Positions 17,345 through 28,403 are shown, numbered from the stretch's first letter. The stretch is DNA of 64,000 bases from a bacterium BMS3Abin11 (GCA_002897635.1 BDTD01000015.1:1-64000), one strand, 5' to 3'. Notes: generated by a model from the sequence alone, not told the origin. Numbers and translations are program-made.

Positions 17345-18949
17345 CTAAGGGTTCTTGACGTAAGCATTGGGTCGCAAATAAAACCACCAGTTCAACACGA
17401 GACAGATTGCATAGAAAATCGCAAACCCGTAAAGGGCATATTCCGGTGTCGTGGCTTTGATTTGCTCACCAAATACCTTGGGTATAATAAAGGCACCATA
17501 AGCAGCAACGGCCGATGTCCAGCCCAGCACGGGCCCTGCCTGCTCTGCATTAAACACCATGGCGGTGGTTCTGAACGTTGAACCATTGCCTACACCCGTA
17601 GCAGCGAACAAGATAATAAATAAAGCAAAGAACGGCCAGAAATACTGTTCAGGAGTGGGTGACCTGTAGGCCGCCGCCATAAAATAGGCCACACCCAGGG
17701 CACAAATAATCATCACGATGGAGACGATCTGCGTGACCTTTGCACCCCCTACCTTATCTGCAATCTTGCCCCCCACTGGCCGGATCAAGGCCCCGATAAA
17801 TGGACCCATCCAGGCATACATCAGGGCACTGGGCCCATTTGGATTTAATGCATCATGTACGAGTACGCCATCAGGGCCTGCTATGTGGGTGTACCCGAAG
17901 ATTACCTTGATGGCCAGCGGAAAGGCCGCCGAATAACCGATGAACGAGCCGAAGGTCATGGTGTAGATCACTGTCATGGCCCATGTATGTTTATCCCCAA
18001 ATATCTTATATTGTCGCTTCAGGTTTTGCTGTAATCCGCCCCGGGTGAGATAGAGCATCAGCAATACTGTCGCGGCAATAACCACGGGTAAGACTATCCA
18101 CTTACTTAGCAATCCTATCCCTGTCGGAGGAGGCAAAAGCAGATACAGACCCGCAATGGCGGTTGCAAATGCGATTGCCAGCAACCCGGTGATTTTCGAA
18201 AACGCCTGGAGAGGCGTACCCGGGTGAGGGGTGACAGTTTCAGTCACGATGTTATTCATGCCAAACCAGCCCGCAAAGGCAAGCGGGATAAGCAATAACA
18301 GCCATACGAACCCCGCATTCTGAATATAGGTTTCAGTACCAGCAGGAATTTTTCCGATCAATGTGCCACTGCTATTTTCCAGGATCATCGATGTACCGCC
18401 AAATATTCCGACGGTCATCACCAACGGCACCAGGATCTGCATGGTAGTAACGCCAAAGTTCCCCAGCCCCGCATTGAGCCCCAAAGAGGTTCCCTGTACA
18501 CGTTTCGGGAAGAAAAAACTAATATTTGACATGGAGGATGCGAAATTACCGCCACCAAAACCGGAAAGCAGGGCCAGTACCTGAAATATCCAAAGTGGGG
18601 TGTTTTTATCCTGTAACGCAATGCCCGCCCCAACGGCAGGAATCATCAACAAGGCCGTTGTAAAGAAAACCGTATTCCTCCCGCCGGCAATGCGGATAAA
18701 AAAGGTACTCGGAATTCTCAAGGTTGCGCCGGATAATCCGGCAATGGACATGAGGGTAAAAAGTTCAGCTTTTGAAAACTCAAAACCCAGATTGAGCATC
18801 TGCACGGTAATGATGCCCCACATAAGCCAAACTGCGAACCCGCATAGCAGGCTGGGGATAGAGATCCAGAGATTTCGCGTCGCTATCTTCTTTCCTGTTG
18901 ATTCCCAGAAATCATTATCTTCGACTTCCCACTTTTTAATATCAGTCAT
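17345..18949 (-). CDS. narK: Nitrate/nitrite transporter, NarK family (second copy)
   Basis: A 534-residue MFS protein with 12 predicted helices and the nitrate-porter signatures: GFGGGNFASSMSNISFFFP, GLNAGLGNFGVTTMQ and a second AVAAYGAFIIP segment. It moves nitrate in or exchanges it with nitrite at the inner membrane. It is the last gene of the nar operon. It differs from the upstream copy in having a longer soluble N terminus and an extended periplasmic loop near residues 185-215. The two may correspond to NarK1-like and NarK2-like types, but which is which cannot be told from sequence alone. Confidence 0.93.
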   Translation of the reverse strand: MTDIKKWEVEDNDFWESTGKKIATRNLWISIPSLLCGFAVWLMWGIITVQMLNLGFEFSKAELFTLMSIAGLSGATLRIPSTFFIRIAGGRNTVFFTTALLMIPAVGAGIALQDKNTPLWIFQVLALLSGFGGGNFASSMSNISFFFPKRVQGTSLGLNAGLGNFGVTTMQILVPLVMTVGIFGGTSMILENSSGTLIGKIPAGTETYIQNAGFVWLLLLIPLAFAGWFGMNNIVTETVTPHPGTPLQAFSKITGLLAIAFATAIAGLYLLLPPPTGIGLLSKWIVLPVVIAATVLLMLYLTRGGLQQNLKRQYKIFGDKHTWAMTVIYTMTFGSFIGYSAAFPLAIKVIFGYTHIAGPDGVLVHDALNPNGPSALMYAWMGPFIGALIRPVGGKIADKVGGAKVTQIVSIVMIICALGVAYFMAAAYRSPTPEQYFWPFFALFIILFAATGVGNGSTFRTTAMVFNAEQAGPVLGWTSAVAAYGAFIIPKVFGEQIKATTPEYALYGFAIFYAICLVLNWWFYLRPNAYVKNP

Positions 18950-18999
18950 AGTCTAATCAGCTCATAGTTATTTTATTTACTGCAGGCATATTTTACCCA

Positions 19000-20481
19000 T
19001 CAAATCTTGCTATCGTCCCCTGGATGTTCCTTATGCTCCGTACGCACAATTACATTGTGCATCCAGAACAGGCAGGTAACCGAGAGGACCCATATAAACA
19101 TCCAGGCGCTGGTCCACAGGCCCGTGTATTCTAATAAATATCCGAATATGATAGGGCTGAAAAACCCCCCCAGGCCCCCAAGTACACCTACCATGCCACC
19201 AACCACGCCGACCTCTTCGGGATAATAATCGGGGATAAGCCGATACACAGCGGCCTTACCCACCCCCCAGACACTCCCTAAGATGAGTACAAGGCCCGCA
19301 AAGATCCACACATTGGCCTGGAAATAAATCCGGGTAATACCTTTGGCAAGGAGTTCTTTGCGCTCGACCTTTTGGCCTACCTCTACAATAGGTTCCTGCC
19401 AGGTGGATTTGGTAGGAAAGACCACGATGTTATCATCCAGCCCTTCAAATGACTGGTCATTTTCCTTGAGGTGATATTCTTTATCATTAACAACAATATG
19501 ATTTTTAGATACGGCAGTCACCGTTCCTGAAATCTTGTTCATAATTCCCCTGCCGGGGGAATAGATGTCCATTTTTGGTATAACCAACATAAAACTTATA
19601 GCAACGGACAGACCCAGCACCCAATACATCACTGCCCGGCCGCCCCACCTGTCGGACATCCAGCCACCTGCTGCACGAATAATTCCAGAGGGAAAACTAA
19701 ACAGGGCCGCCAGAATGCCGGCCGTCACCAGTGGCAGATAGTAGACATTGACAAAATAAGGCACCAACCACTGGGAAAAGGCGACAAAGTTACCGAAGAC
19801 CAGAAAATAATACAGACCATAACGCCACACCCTCATATGCTTTAATGGCTGTAGCATTTCTACCATATTTTTTCCATGAGAGGCGGGTTTTTTGTTATCG
19901 GCAAAGACAAGAAACAGAACACCCATAATGACCAGTATGATGGCATAATAAACGGGTAACTGACGCCAGCCCTCAATATTTGCGCCATTATCAGTAAAAG
20001 TGTTCAACAGCGTTGGCGCAAAAACCAGGGTCAGTGCTGCACCCGCATTGCCGGCACCAAAGATACCCAGGGCCGTGCCCTGATTTTTTCTCGGATACCA
20101 AACGGAAGTATAGGCAATGCCAATGGCAAAACTTACACCTGCCAGGCCAAAACCAAAACCAAGAATAGCAAATTCAACAAAACCATCCGCATAGGACAGC
20201 AAATACATAGGCACAGCGACTATGAAGAGCAATGCCGAATAAACAGGTTTACCACCAAATTTATCCGTCAACATACCTGCGGGAAGGCGGAAAATCGAAC
20301 CCGTCAGAACCGGGATACCCAGCAACCAGCCGATTTCCACTGGACCCCAGTCATACACCTGGTTCGAAACAAGAAAAGTGACCAGGACGCCGTTCAGCAT
20401 CCAGACCGCAAAACATATGGTAAATGCAGTGGTGCTTAGTAAAAGGGCCTTATGTGATTTGGCAGTAGCAACTTGTTCCAC
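19000..20481 (-). CDS. narK: Nitrate/nitrite transporter, NarK family (first copy, with soluble insert)
   Basis: A 493-residue MFS nitrate porter with GFGFGLAGVSFAIG, GIFGAGNAGAALT and GGMVGVLGGLGGFF signatures. Between two central helices (about residues 300-385) lies a hydrophilic insert of some 80 residues with a beta-rich pattern (KISGTVTAVSKNHIVVNDKEYHL and VEVGQKVERKELLAKG). The insert is not needed for the MFS fold and looks like a small SH3- or lipoyl-like domain. The gene is 24 bp downstream of narI, in the nar operon. Confidence 0.93.
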   Translation of the reverse strand: MEQVATAKSHKALLLSTTAFTICFAVWMLNGVLVTFLVSNQVYDWGPVEIGWLLGIPVLTGSIFRLPAGMLTDKFGGKPVYSALLFIVAVPMYLLSYADGFVEFAILGFGFGLAGVSFAIGIAYTSVWYPRKNQGTALGIFGAGNAGAALTLVFAPTLLNTFTDNGANIEGWRQLPVYYAIILVIMGVLFLVFADNKKPASHGKNMVEMLQPLKHMRVWRYGLYYFLVFGNFVAFSQWLVPYFVNVYYLPLVTAGILAALFSFPSGIIRAAGGWMSDRWGGRAVMYWVLGLSVAISFMLVIPKMDIYSPGRGIMNKISGTVTAVSKNHIVVNDKEYHLKENDQSFEGLDDNIVVFPTKSTWQEPIVEVGQKVERKELLAKGITRIYFQANVWIFAGLVLILGSVWGVGKAAVYRLIPDYYPEEVGVVGGMVGVLGGLGGFFSPIIFGYLLEYTGLWTSAWMFIWVLSVTCLFWMHNVIVRTEHKEHPGDDSKI

Positions 20482-20505
20482 GGCGATACCTTTTTTACTA
20501 TCACC

Positions 20506-21234
20506 CTAGTTATTCTTTGGTCGGGTAACCTGCCATGCCGTCTTGGGATTGCGAACCTGATCCTTGTCCCAATTCCACATAACAACCTGGTACCGACGCC
20601 CGATATAGTGAAAAGGTGCCACCAGAAAATGCATCAGGCGTGTGAAGGGGATTAATAGAAAAATCAGGAAGGCACCGACAATATGGAGCTTGATCACAAC
20701 AGGCAGGGCACTGACTGCCTTGATCTGTGGATCAAACTTGAAAATAGACCATAAATAAGGCGAGAGATCAGCCGCAAACCACGACGATCCCCAGCGATAA
20801 CCCAGTGCGATCCAGAGACCCAGGACAATTTGAGCCAGTAATAACACTTCGATGACGACATCCATACGATTAGTGACCATTTGCAATCTTGGATTAAGCC
20901 ATCGTCTAACAACCAGAATCGACAACCCTAGCAATACGGATATACCAAAGGTAAAGCCTATCCCTTCATGCAGGATGAGGCGCTCAGGATTGCTGTTCCA
21001 TCGCAACACATCTTCCGGAAGTAAAAAGACAAGCAAATGTCCGAGGAATATTATTATTATTCCAAAATGGAAAGGGACGATCCCCCAGAAAACCGTTTTC
21101 CCCTCAAGAAACTGCGAAGACATGCTCGAAACTGTAAACGCAGTCGATTTGTAGCGGTAGATTGTCCCGATGAAAAAAACGACTATAGCGATATATGGGA
21201 ATGCAATAAACAGGAAATTATTTAATGAAGTCAT
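20506..21234 (-). CDS. narI: Respiratory nitrate reductase gamma subunit NarI
   Basis: Membrane cytochrome b subunit that oxidises quinol and passes electrons to NarH. The 242-residue protein has five hydrophobic helices and haem-ligand histidines in PFHFGII and GHLLVF in the N-terminal half and in IKLHIVGAF and RLMHFLVAP near the end. The ATG at 21234 is preferred and overlaps the narJ end by a few bases after GAGAG; an in-frame codon at 21249 would add five residues. Confidence 0.96.
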   Translation of the reverse strand: MTSLNNFLFIAFPYIAIVVFFIGTIYRYKSTAFTVSSMSSQFLEGKTVFWGIVPFHFGIIIIFLGHLLVFLLPEDVLRWNSNPERLILHEGIGFTFGISVLLGLSILVVRRWLNPRLQMVTNRMDVVIEVLLLAQIVLGLWIALGYRWGSSWFAADLSPYLWSIFKFDPQIKAVSALPVVIKLHIVGAFLIFLLIPFTRLMHFLVAPFHYIGRRYQVVMWNWDKDQVRNPKTAWQVTRPKNN

Positions 21235-21238
21235 CGTA

Positions 21239-21961
21239 TTATCTCTCACTTATATTACAGGTGTCTGAAAAACAGGCACCTGATTGTTCAGCTTTTACTT
21301 CTATCTCATTTTCTTTTATTACGGATTGCAAAAAATCACTCGTCGGTTTCGACATAATCTTTTCGTTAAATGAAAAATCCTGCTTGAGTACTTCATACAA
21401 TGCCTTTAGTGCATATTGATAAAGCGTAGTAACCTCCAGTTGTTTCGAAGGCGCTTCAATCAGGGTCTTAAAGTGTTTCTTGTAAGCCTCATTTTTCTTT
21501 TCAACACGTTCCGGAGCGAATTCATAGATCATCATTGAAAGCGCAGGCGCAATGATTTCCTGCACCAGTTCGTCAGTCAGCTCTTCATCTTTCAATTTTC
21601 CCATCAGCCGTAAAAGATTCGGGAGGTGGTCAGCCAGTTCGTGTCGGCAATCATTGTTTACCGCGAGGTGTTCCCGGTTCAGATTGGCCAGCAGCTCACC
21701 CCTTTTGTAGTCATCTCCAAAAAGGACGTAACCTACATCCAGGGTGGTGGCCGACTGGACATCAAATGTGCGGGTAAACAACTCCTGCATGGTTCTCAAT
21801 TCCTTTTCGGGAAGGAGATCCAGGAACCTTTCAAGTTCGACAATCGCTTTCGGGTAACCCCCGTTTAGAAAATCGATTGTGTTCCTGACCTTTTGCGGAT
21901 ACTCAAGGTCAGGATATACAAACAAATCTGCCATTGAGTGATAGTGTGCTAATAACTTCAC
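21239..21961 (-). CDS. narJ: Nitrate reductase assembly chaperone NarJ
   Basis: Chaperone for cofactor insertion into NarG before membrane docking. The helical, acidic protein has the NarJ-type opening LLAHYHSMADLFVYPDLEYP, the ELQ/ELFTRTFDVQSATTLDVGYVLFGDDYKRGELL core, and ends with QSGACFSDTC. The start is taken as GTG at 21961, just after the narH stop; the TTG at 22000 inside narH lacks a ribosome site. Translational coupling with narH is likely. Confidence 0.95.
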   Translation of the reverse strand: MKLLAHYHSMADLFVYPDLEYPQKVRNTIDFLNGGYPKAIVELERFLDLLPEKELRTMQELFTRTFDVQSATTLDVGYVLFGDDYKRGELLANLNREHLAVNNDCRHELADHLPNLLRLMGKLKDEELTDELVQEIIAPALSMMIYEFAPERVEKKNEAYKKHFKTLIEAPSKQLEVTTLYQYALKALYEVLKQDFSFNEKIMSKPTSDFLQSVIKENEIEVKAEQSGACFSDTCNISER

Positions 21962-21962
21962 C

Positions 21963-23516
21963 TTACAACCCTCTCTTTGCAGTACCTTGCTTGAAACCAA
22001 ATCCAGTACTTCCCTTTACGTCACCTGTATTTTCCACCATTTCGATGGCCTGTTCCCGATGCGCTGCTGGCACTACAAATCGATCATCAAACTTGGCAAG
22101 TGAGGTCAAATAATAAATCTCATCTGCAAGCTCTGGTGTAAGCCCTACATCATTCAATGCCTGTCTTGCTCTTTCTTCAGGTATATCTCCAACAGTTTTC
22201 CATCTCCGGTGTATTCTTACAGCCATTAACTTCTTGATGCGCAATTTGATCATTTCCGTGTCGCCCGCACTAAACAGGTTTGCCATGTACTGTATGGGGA
22301 AACGGGCCTGTTCGACAGTCCCCCAGAGTTCTTCGGTACTGGTATCGTAAAGCCAGTTATCCGGCCAGTATTTGGAAATATCACCCAGCTTTTCTGCCTG
22401 TTCAGAATTATCAACATTCGTTAGCGATGCCATGACAGGTAGCAATGGAGGCACGTAGAAAAGCATCGGCAGGGTTCGGAACTCGGCATGCAGCGGTAAT
22501 GCCATTCCCCACTTTTTCACGAATTTATAAATAGGTGATTTTTGGGCTGCCTTGATCGTTGAGTCTGCGACGCCGTTCTTTTTCGCTGATGCAATGACTT
22601 CCTCGTCAAAGGGATCCATCAGCATGTCCAACTGCTTATCGATCAGTTTGTCTTTGTCCGCTGACGCAATCTCATGAATCTGGTCAGCGTCATACAACAT
22701 GACACCCAGGTAACGGATACGCCCGACACAGGAGTGCATACAAGCAGGTGCGTAGCCTGCCTCAATGCGCGGGTAGCAAAGTATGCATTTTTCGGACTTC
22801 CCAGTATGCCAGTTGTAATACGCTTTTTTATAGGGGCAGGCAGTGACACACATGCGCCAGGCACGGCAGACTTTCTGGTTAATCAGGACAATACCGTCTT
22901 CTCCTCGCTTATATATCGCACCTGAAGGACAGGCCGCAACACAACCTGGATTCAAACAATGATTACAAATTCTGGGCAGATAGAAAAAGGCCATCTTCTC
23001 CAGTTGAAACATCGCCTGTTGCTCCGCAGGCGTAAGGTTCTTCATGTTGACATCATTCCTGGCGTAATCCGGCGTACCACTTAAATCATCATCCCAGTTT
23101 GGCCCCATCTTGATGTCCATGGGTTTACCGGTAATCAGGGAAACCGGACGGGCCGTTGGTTGATCTTCACTAGCAGGTGATTCAATCAGATCAAGATATT
23201 TGTAGGTGAAGGGTTCATAATAATCATCGATTACCGGCAGGTGGGGATTGTGAAAAATATTGCTCAGGCCCTTTTTCTTGCCCGCACCTTTTAATTTAAT
23301 ATCATTACCCTTCTTTTCCCAGCCGCCTTTATAGATATCCTGATCTTCCCATTTACCTGGATAACCGGTTCCCGGTTTGGTCTCTACATTGTTCCACCAC
23401 ATGTACTCGGCACCTTTACGGTCTGTCCAGATATTCTTGCAGGCAATCGAACAGGTATGACAGCCGATACATTTATCCAAATGAAACACCATCGAAATTT
23501 GTGATCGTATATCCAT
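21963..23516 (-). CDS. narH: Respiratory nitrate reductase beta subunit NarH
   Basis: Iron-sulfur electron wire between NarI and NarG on the cytoplasmic face. The 517-residue protein carries four cluster motifs: CIGCHTCSIACK, CNHCLNPGCVAACP, CRAWRMCVTACP (tryptophan replaces one cysteine, as in the [3Fe-4S] site of NarH) and CILCYPRIEAG with ACMHSC. Length and order are standard. It is 35 bp downstream of narG. Confidence 0.98.
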   Translation of the reverse strand: MDIRSQISMVFHLDKCIGCHTCSIACKNIWTDRKGAEYMWWNNVETKPGTGYPGKWEDQDIYKGGWEKKGNDIKLKGAGKKKGLSNIFHNPHLPVIDDYYEPFTYKYLDLIESPASEDQPTARPVSLITGKPMDIKMGPNWDDDLSGTPDYARNDVNMKNLTPAEQQAMFQLEKMAFFYLPRICNHCLNPGCVAACPSGAIYKRGEDGIVLINQKVCRAWRMCVTACPYKKAYYNWHTGKSEKCILCYPRIEAGYAPACMHSCVGRIRYLGVMLYDADQIHEIASADKDKLIDKQLDMLMDPFDEEVIASAKKNGVADSTIKAAQKSPIYKFVKKWGMALPLHAEFRTLPMLFYVPPLLPVMASLTNVDNSEQAEKLGDISKYWPDNWLYDTSTEELWGTVEQARFPIQYMANLFSAGDTEMIKLRIKKLMAVRIHRRWKTVGDIPEERARQALNDVGLTPELADEIYYLTSLAKFDDRFVVPAAHREQAIEMVENTGDVKGSTGFGFKQGTAKRGL

Positions 23517-23551
23517 CTTTTTTTTCCTACATAAAATTTAATTTTAAGAAT

Positions 23552-26500
23552 TTAAAAAACAACCTTATCCATCCTTTTCACTATCACATGTGTATCCCGT
23601 TGTGGTGCAATGGGACCCCAGTAATTAAAGTGATAGCTGAATTGACCGTAACCACCGGATAGATAATTGGGCTTCAGGTGAATTCGCGTTACGCTATTAT
23701 GGCCACCTCCACGCCTGCCGCCACGAAGCTGGGACTTTGGTATACCTACCGTCCTTTCAGGTACGTGGTAGACAATGCATACGCCGCGAGGAATGCGCGC
23801 ACTTACCACTGCCCGGGTACAATAAACACCGTGGTCGTTATGCACCTCGACCCAGTCATTATCCTGTATACCCATCTTTTCGGCATCAACCTCGCTCATC
23901 CAGCAAGGCTCACAACCGCGGGACAACGTCAGCATCCGCAGGTTTTCCATATAGGTTGAATGGATATGCCATTTGCCATGGGGAGTGAGATAGTTAAGCA
24001 CCAGGGCATCGCCATTTTTCAGAGTTTCCTTCAGGTCTCCGTAAACCTCCGGCTTTGGCGCCGGTTTATAGGTTGGGAGATTCTCGCCATAGCCGATATA
24101 CATCTCATGATCGAGATAAAAATGCTGACGCCCGGTCAATGTCCTCCACGGCACCAGCATGTCGTAGTTATAGGTATAGGCACAGTATGCCCTGCCATCG
24201 TTCATCAGGCCGGACCACAGGGGAGAGGTGTTATATCGCCTCGGCTGTGCCTGCAGATCCGCATAAGTGATCTTTACGTCCTCACTGCCTTTGCCCAGAT
24301 GAACCAGATCCAGGCCGGTCTTCTTCTCCATATTTTCGTAGGCCCTGACCGTCAACTTTCCGTTTGTCAGAGTAGAAAGGTGGAGTACCGCATTGGCCGC
24401 CATCACATCTTCTTCAATGGATGGATAGATCTTGCCGTCCAGCTCCCGGGTTGGAAAATGGTTGGATTCAATCATCTCATCGTACTCGGCCTCACACATA
24501 TAGTGATTGCCGTGCGCGCCCAGACCCTTGGCCCTGATATTGTCGCCGAGGGTGATGTACTTCTCGTAAAGCATCGTGTAGTCACGATCGACGATCGCAA
24601 GCTTGTGCATGGTCTTGCCGGGGATCGCCTCGCATTCACCCTTGTACCAGTCCTTGATCTCCGGCTGGGTTATCTCATCGGCGGTATCGTGGGCCAACGG
24701 GGCGGCAATGATGTCCTTCTGCGGTTCGGCCAGATGAGTCTTCGCCAGTTCGCTGGTCGCCTTTGCCAACTCTTTAAAAATATCCCAATCCGTCTTGGAT
24801 TCCCACACAGGGGCGATCGCAGCCGACAAGGGATGGATGAAGGAATGCAAATCCGTACTGTTCAGATCCGCTTTTTCGTACCAGGAAGCCGCCGGCAGTA
24901 CGATATCGGAATATAGCGCCGAAGAATCCATGCGGAAATTCAGATCCACTACCAGATCCATTTTTCCTACCGGAGCCACATCATGCCACTTCACTTCTTC
25001 GGTGTGATCGTCCGAATCCTTACCGATAACATTCGAATGCGTACCCAGGTAATGCTTCAGGCAATATTCATGGCCCTTCATGCTGCCGGTGATCGCATTG
25101 CCCCGCCAGATATACCAGACCCTGGGGTGGTTTTCCGGAGCCTCCGGGTCGGCAATTGAATATTCCAGCTCCCTCGATTTTAGTTTCTCCAGCACGGCCT
25201 TTTTTATGTCGTCGTCATTCTTCGCACCGGCTTTTATCGCATCCTTGCAAAGGTCTAGCGGATTGGCATTAAATTGTGGGTAGTAAGGCATCCAGCCGTT
25301 GCGTACCGATTTGAAAATCGTGTCTGCGGTATGCATACGGGTCATCTCGTTATCGGGCACTGTATTGTATCGGGAATACTGGCCATCATAACGGTACTGG
25401 CAGGTATTAATGTAATGCCATAGCGGCGCCTGCTGCAGCCGAACCGCATCGTGCCAGTCCTTGGCGAATGCAATCGAACCCCAGGAATCCGAGGGTGCGA
25501 GTTTTTCCTGCCCCACATAGTGGTTAAGTCCACCACCGTTACGACCGACACAACCACTTAGCATCAAGGCCATCGCCCCGGCACGATACATCAGATTGGC
25601 GTGGTACCAGTGATTGATACCGGCACCGATGATAATCATGCATTTGCCCTTGGTTATATTGGCGGTATTGGCCCATTCACGCGCAAACTGCAGGATCGTT
25701 TTGGAATCCACACCGGTAAATATTTCCTGCCAGGCTGGTGTATAGGATGCATCTTTGTCGGTATAGTCAGCGGGATAATCGCCTTTGAGACCGCGGCCAA
25801 CCCCGTACTGGGCCATAATCAAGTCATAAACGGTGGTTACAACGGCGGTTCCTGACGTTGTTTTAACCTTCTTGACTGGCACACCCCTTAGTGATTTCTT
25901 ATCGAGGCCCCATTCAATAAACTCGGTTTGCAGAACGTCATCATTATCGTTCAGGAATGTCAACGCAGGGTCATAAGGCTTATTATCTACTGTATTTTCG
26001 AGTTTCATGTTCCATTTGCCGGGCTCTTTATCCCAGCGATGGCCCATCGAGCCCTTGGGTACCACCAGGCGCCCGTCATTTTCGTCGCAACTGACGAATT
26101 TCCAGTCGCCATTACTGATATCTTTGAATTCCTGTAACTCTTTGGCACGCAGCAACCGACCCGGCTTATAGTGGTCGCCGTCTTTCTCCAGCTTCACCAG
26201 GAACGCACTATCGGTATATTTTTTGGAGTATTCAAGGAAATAGGGTGTCTGTTTGTCATGGTGGAATTCTTTCAGGATGACATGCGAGACCGCCATCCAG
26301 AGTGCACCATCACTACCGGCGTGCAGAGGAACCCACTGATCCGCATATTTACAGACCTGGGAGAAGTCGGGCGAGAACACCACCGCCTTGGTACCGTTGT
26401 GTCTGGATTCCGCAAAAAAGTGGCAATCCGGTGTGCGTGTCATGTTCAGACAGGCCCCCATGTCGGCGATCATCTTTGAGTTGTACCAGTCCGCGCTTTC

Positions 26501-27169
26501 ACACACGTCCGTCTGCTCTCCCCAGATTTCGGGGAAGGCGGTCGGCAGATCGCAATACCAGTCGTAGAAACTGAGGTTGACGCCGCCGAACAGCTGCAGG
26601 AAGCGTCCGCCAGCTGCGTAACTCAACATGGACATAGCCGGGATCGGTGAAAAACCAAAGAGCCTGTCCGGTCCGTATTTTTTCGCCGTGTAGATGTTAG
26701 CGGCCGCCATCAGTTCAAGCACTTCATCCCAGCTGGCGCGCATGAAACCGCCCATGCCGCGTGCTTTTTGATATTTCCTGCGTTTTTCGGTATTGGCCTG
26801 CAAAGACTCCCACGCCAGCAATGGATCGCCACCCACCTTTTCTTTTTCTTCACGAAAGGCTTCAATCAGCGAGCTCCTGATCAATGGGTACTTAATGCGT
26901 AGCGGGCTATACAGATACCAGGAATAGGATATCCCTCTTTGACATCCCCGGGGTTCATATGGCGGCAGTGAATCTTCAAGCAACGGGTAATCCAGCTGTT
27001 GCGTTTCCCAAACAACGATTCCGTCCTTAACGTGAATCTGCCAGGAGCAGCCTCCGGTACAGTTCACACCATGCGTACTTCTGACAATACGATCGTGTTG
27101 GAAACGGTTCCTATAGAACTCTTCCCACTGTCGAGTTTCTGGTGAAATAATATTTTTTATCCAGCCCAT
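23552..27169 (-). CDS. narG: Respiratory nitrate reductase alpha subunit NarG
   Basis: Catalytic molybdo-bis(MGD) subunit reducing nitrate to nitrite in the cytoplasm. The 1205-residue protein opens with [21 protein letters not shown] and the [12 protein letters not shown] motif, in which the histidine and cysteines bind the FS0 [4Fe-4S] cluster. No active twin-arginine signal is present, as expected. The [20 protein letters not shown] region holds the Mo-site segment. Length matches the family. Large open frames on the opposite strand (for example 23960-24916) are shadows. Confidence 0.99.
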   Translation of the reverse strand: MGWIKNIISPETRQWEEFYRNRFQHDRIVRSTHGVNCTGGCSWQIHVKDGIVVWETQQLDYPLLEDSLPPYEPRGCQRGISYSWYLYSPLRIKYPLIRSSLIEAFREEKEKVGGDPLLAWESLQANTEKRRKYQKARGMGGFMRASWDEVLELMAAANIYTAKKYGPDRLFGFSPIPAMSMLSYAAGGRFLQLFGGVNLSFYDWYCDLPTAFPEIWGEQTDVCESADWYNSKMIADMGACLNMTRTPDCHFFAESRHNGTKAVVFSPDFSQVCKYADQWVPLHAGSDGALWMAVSHVILKEFHHDKQTPYFLEYSKKYTDSAFLVKLEKDGDHYKPGRLLRAKELQEFKDISNGDWKFVSCDENDGRLVVPKGSMGHRWDKEPGKWNMKLENTVDNKPYDPALTFLNDNDDVLQTEFIEWGLDKKSLRGVPVKKVKTTSGTAVVTTVYDLIMAQYGVGRGLKGDYPADYTDKDASYTPAWQEIFTGVDSKTILQFAREWANTANITKGKCMIIIGAGINHWYHANLMYRAGAMALMLSGCVGRNGGGLNHYVGQEKLAPSDSWGSIAFAKDWHDAVRLQQAPLWHYINTCQYRYDGQYSRYNTVPDNEMTRMHTADTIFKSVRNGWMPYYPQFNANPLDLCKDAIKAGAKNDDDIKKAVLEKLKSRELEYSIADPEAPENHPRVWYIWRGNAITGSMKGHEYCLKHYLGTHSNVIGKDSDDHTEEVKWHDVAPVGKMDLVVDLNFRMDSSALYSDIVLPAASWYEKADLNSTDLHSFIHPLSAAIAPVWESKTDWDIFKELAKATSELAKTHLAEPQKDIIAAPLAHDTADEITQPEIKDWYKGECEAIPGKTMHKLAIVDRDYTMLYEKYITLGDNIRAKGLGAHGNHYMCEAEYDEMIESNHFPTRELDGKIYPSIEEDVMAANAVLHLSTLTNGKLTVRAYENMEKKTGLDLVHLGKGSEDVKITYADLQAQPRRYNTSPLWSGLMNDGRAYCAYTYNYDMLVPWRTLTGRQHFYLDHEMYIGYGENLPTYKPAPKPEVYGDLKETLKNGDALVLNYLTPHGKWHIHSTYMENLRMLTLSRGCEPCWMSEVDAEKMGIQDNDWVEVHNDHGVYCTRAVVSARIPRGVCIVYHVPERTVGIPKSQLRGGRRGGGHNSVTRIHLKPNYLSGGYGQFSYHFNYWGPIAPQRDTHVIVKRMDKVVF

Positions 27170-27233
27170 GATATATACCCGTTCTTTTGGTTAAACTTGC
27201 TTAATCGCCATCCAAAGTTGTGAAACGATTTTT

Positions 27234-28139
27234 CTATTCAGATTTGACCTGCCGGTCGTAGATCTTCTGGTTTACCGAATCTTTTCTCCGTCGCAACCAG
27301 AGCAGGGAGTAAAATCCAAATAAAATGAATGCGCCTATTACACCACTGAGGAGAAGTCCCGTGCCGTAATCTCTTGGCTTTTGATAGGCCTGTTGTTCAG
27401 AGGCGCTCTCTAAAAAGGCAACCAGAGAAAATACTTCATTTTTTGTCAATGCCCTGTTCTTGTAAGCGGCCTCCATCACAGGAAAGGGCGCCTTACTCAG
27501 GATGGCCCGTACCCCGGTGCCACCCAATTCAGAAAATACAGTGGTTAATTCCTTTGCCAGAATGCCACCACCCATCACTGCATCATTTTTTACATCATGA
27601 CAGGAGATACAGGTTGGTCCTGCGTTCTCAAAACGGATTTTACCCTGAAACAGATTGAGCCCATGGGTAATGTCCTCTTTGGTTGCGACCTTTTGGGGCT
27701 CCTTTGTAACCACTTGAGCTTCGCCTGCACCACTTGAGCCGGCTGCACTCGCCACTTTAATATATGCCAGTACTTCCTTGATTTGCTCATCGGGTATAAG
27801 GCCGGCTGGCATGGTGATTTTGTTGAATTTCTCATATATGGCGATGGCATCGGGATCACCGCTTGCAATCATTGATTGCGATGATTTTACAAATTTTTCA
27901 AGCCACGCCTGCGACCGCCTGTCAGTGACACCGGCCAAATCGGGGCCAACGATTCTGCCACCCCCGATAGAATGACATGCCGCACAAACACTTTGGAAAG
28001 CTTGTTCGCCCGTCTGCGCCTCTGCTACCGGCCCCATGAAAAGAACAATTGTAAAAACCGCTAAAGCACGAACCGGCCATACTTTGACCTGTGCTTTTGC
28101 GACTTCCCCTTCTGTTGGTTGCTCTATTGATGATTGCAT
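27234..28139 (-). CDS. Membrane-anchored diheme cytochrome c of the nar operon
   Basis: A 301-residue protein with an N-terminal hydrophobic signal/anchor (LAVFTIVLFMGPVAEA), two CXXCH haem sites (CAACH near residue 54 and CISCH near 180), methionine-containing stretches likely to give axial ligands, and a C-terminal helix (GTGLLLSGVIGAFILFGFYSLLWLRRR). It precedes narG in the same direction with a GGAG ribosome site. NarC-type cytochromes are known in some nar operons; an electron-transfer or assembly role with NarI is inferred. Confidence 0.9.
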   Translation of the reverse strand: MQSSIEQPTEGEVAKAQVKVWPVRALAVFTIVLFMGPVAEAQTGEQAFQSVCAACHSIGGGRIVGPDLAGVTDRRSQAWLEKFVKSSQSMIASGDPDAIAIYEKFNKITMPAGLIPDEQIKEVLAYIKVASAAGSSGAGEAQVVTKEPQKVATKEDITHGLNLFQGKIRFENAGPTCISCHDVKNDAVMGGGILAKELTTVFSELGGTGVRAILSKAPFPVMEAAYKNRALTKNEVFSLVAFLESASEQQAYQKPRDYGTGLLLSGVIGAFILFGFYSLLWLRRRKDSVNQKIYDRQVKSE

Positions 28140-28151
28140 TTGTCTCTCCGG

Positions 28152-28403
28152 CTAATCCTTCTGCTTCATTTTAGTGCCTGGCTCTAATTTCGTGGCATTC
28201 TTTAGTGGTTGTGTAGTCAACGGAGGCCCTGTCACTCCACTCACTCGACTTAAAAATTCGCGCATTTTCATCAAATCCTGAAAATACTCATCCTTTTCGC
28301 TCTGGACGTGTCGAATATGCCCGCGCCACGTCGTGCCCCCATTTTCTTCAGGCTCCAACCAGATGCGCGCGACGAAAGACTCCTTGATATGCTTCCCGAT
28401 CAT
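28152..28403 (-). CDS. Small protein heading the nar operon, unknown function
   Basis: An 83-residue product from the ATG at 28403: MIGKHIKESFVARIWLEPE, then GGTTWRGHIRHVQSEKDEYFQDLMKMREFLSRVSG. The WRGHIRHVQS...YFQDL segment looks conserved-type but I cannot name the family. It is the first gene after the promoter with GTGTCACC direct repeats, 12 bp upstream of the cytochrome gene. The longer frame to 28484 would begin in the promoter and is rejected. Confidence 0.7.
   Translation of the reverse strand: MIGKHIKESFVARIWLEPEENGGTTWRGHIRHVQSEKDEYFQDLMKMREFLSRVSGVTGPPLTTQPLKNATKLEPGTKMKQKD

Noticed and set aside
23960-24916. Long open frame of 318 codons on the plus strand
   Set aside because: It is antisense to narG, has no ribosome site and no recognisable family; codon bias of narG keeps the frame open.
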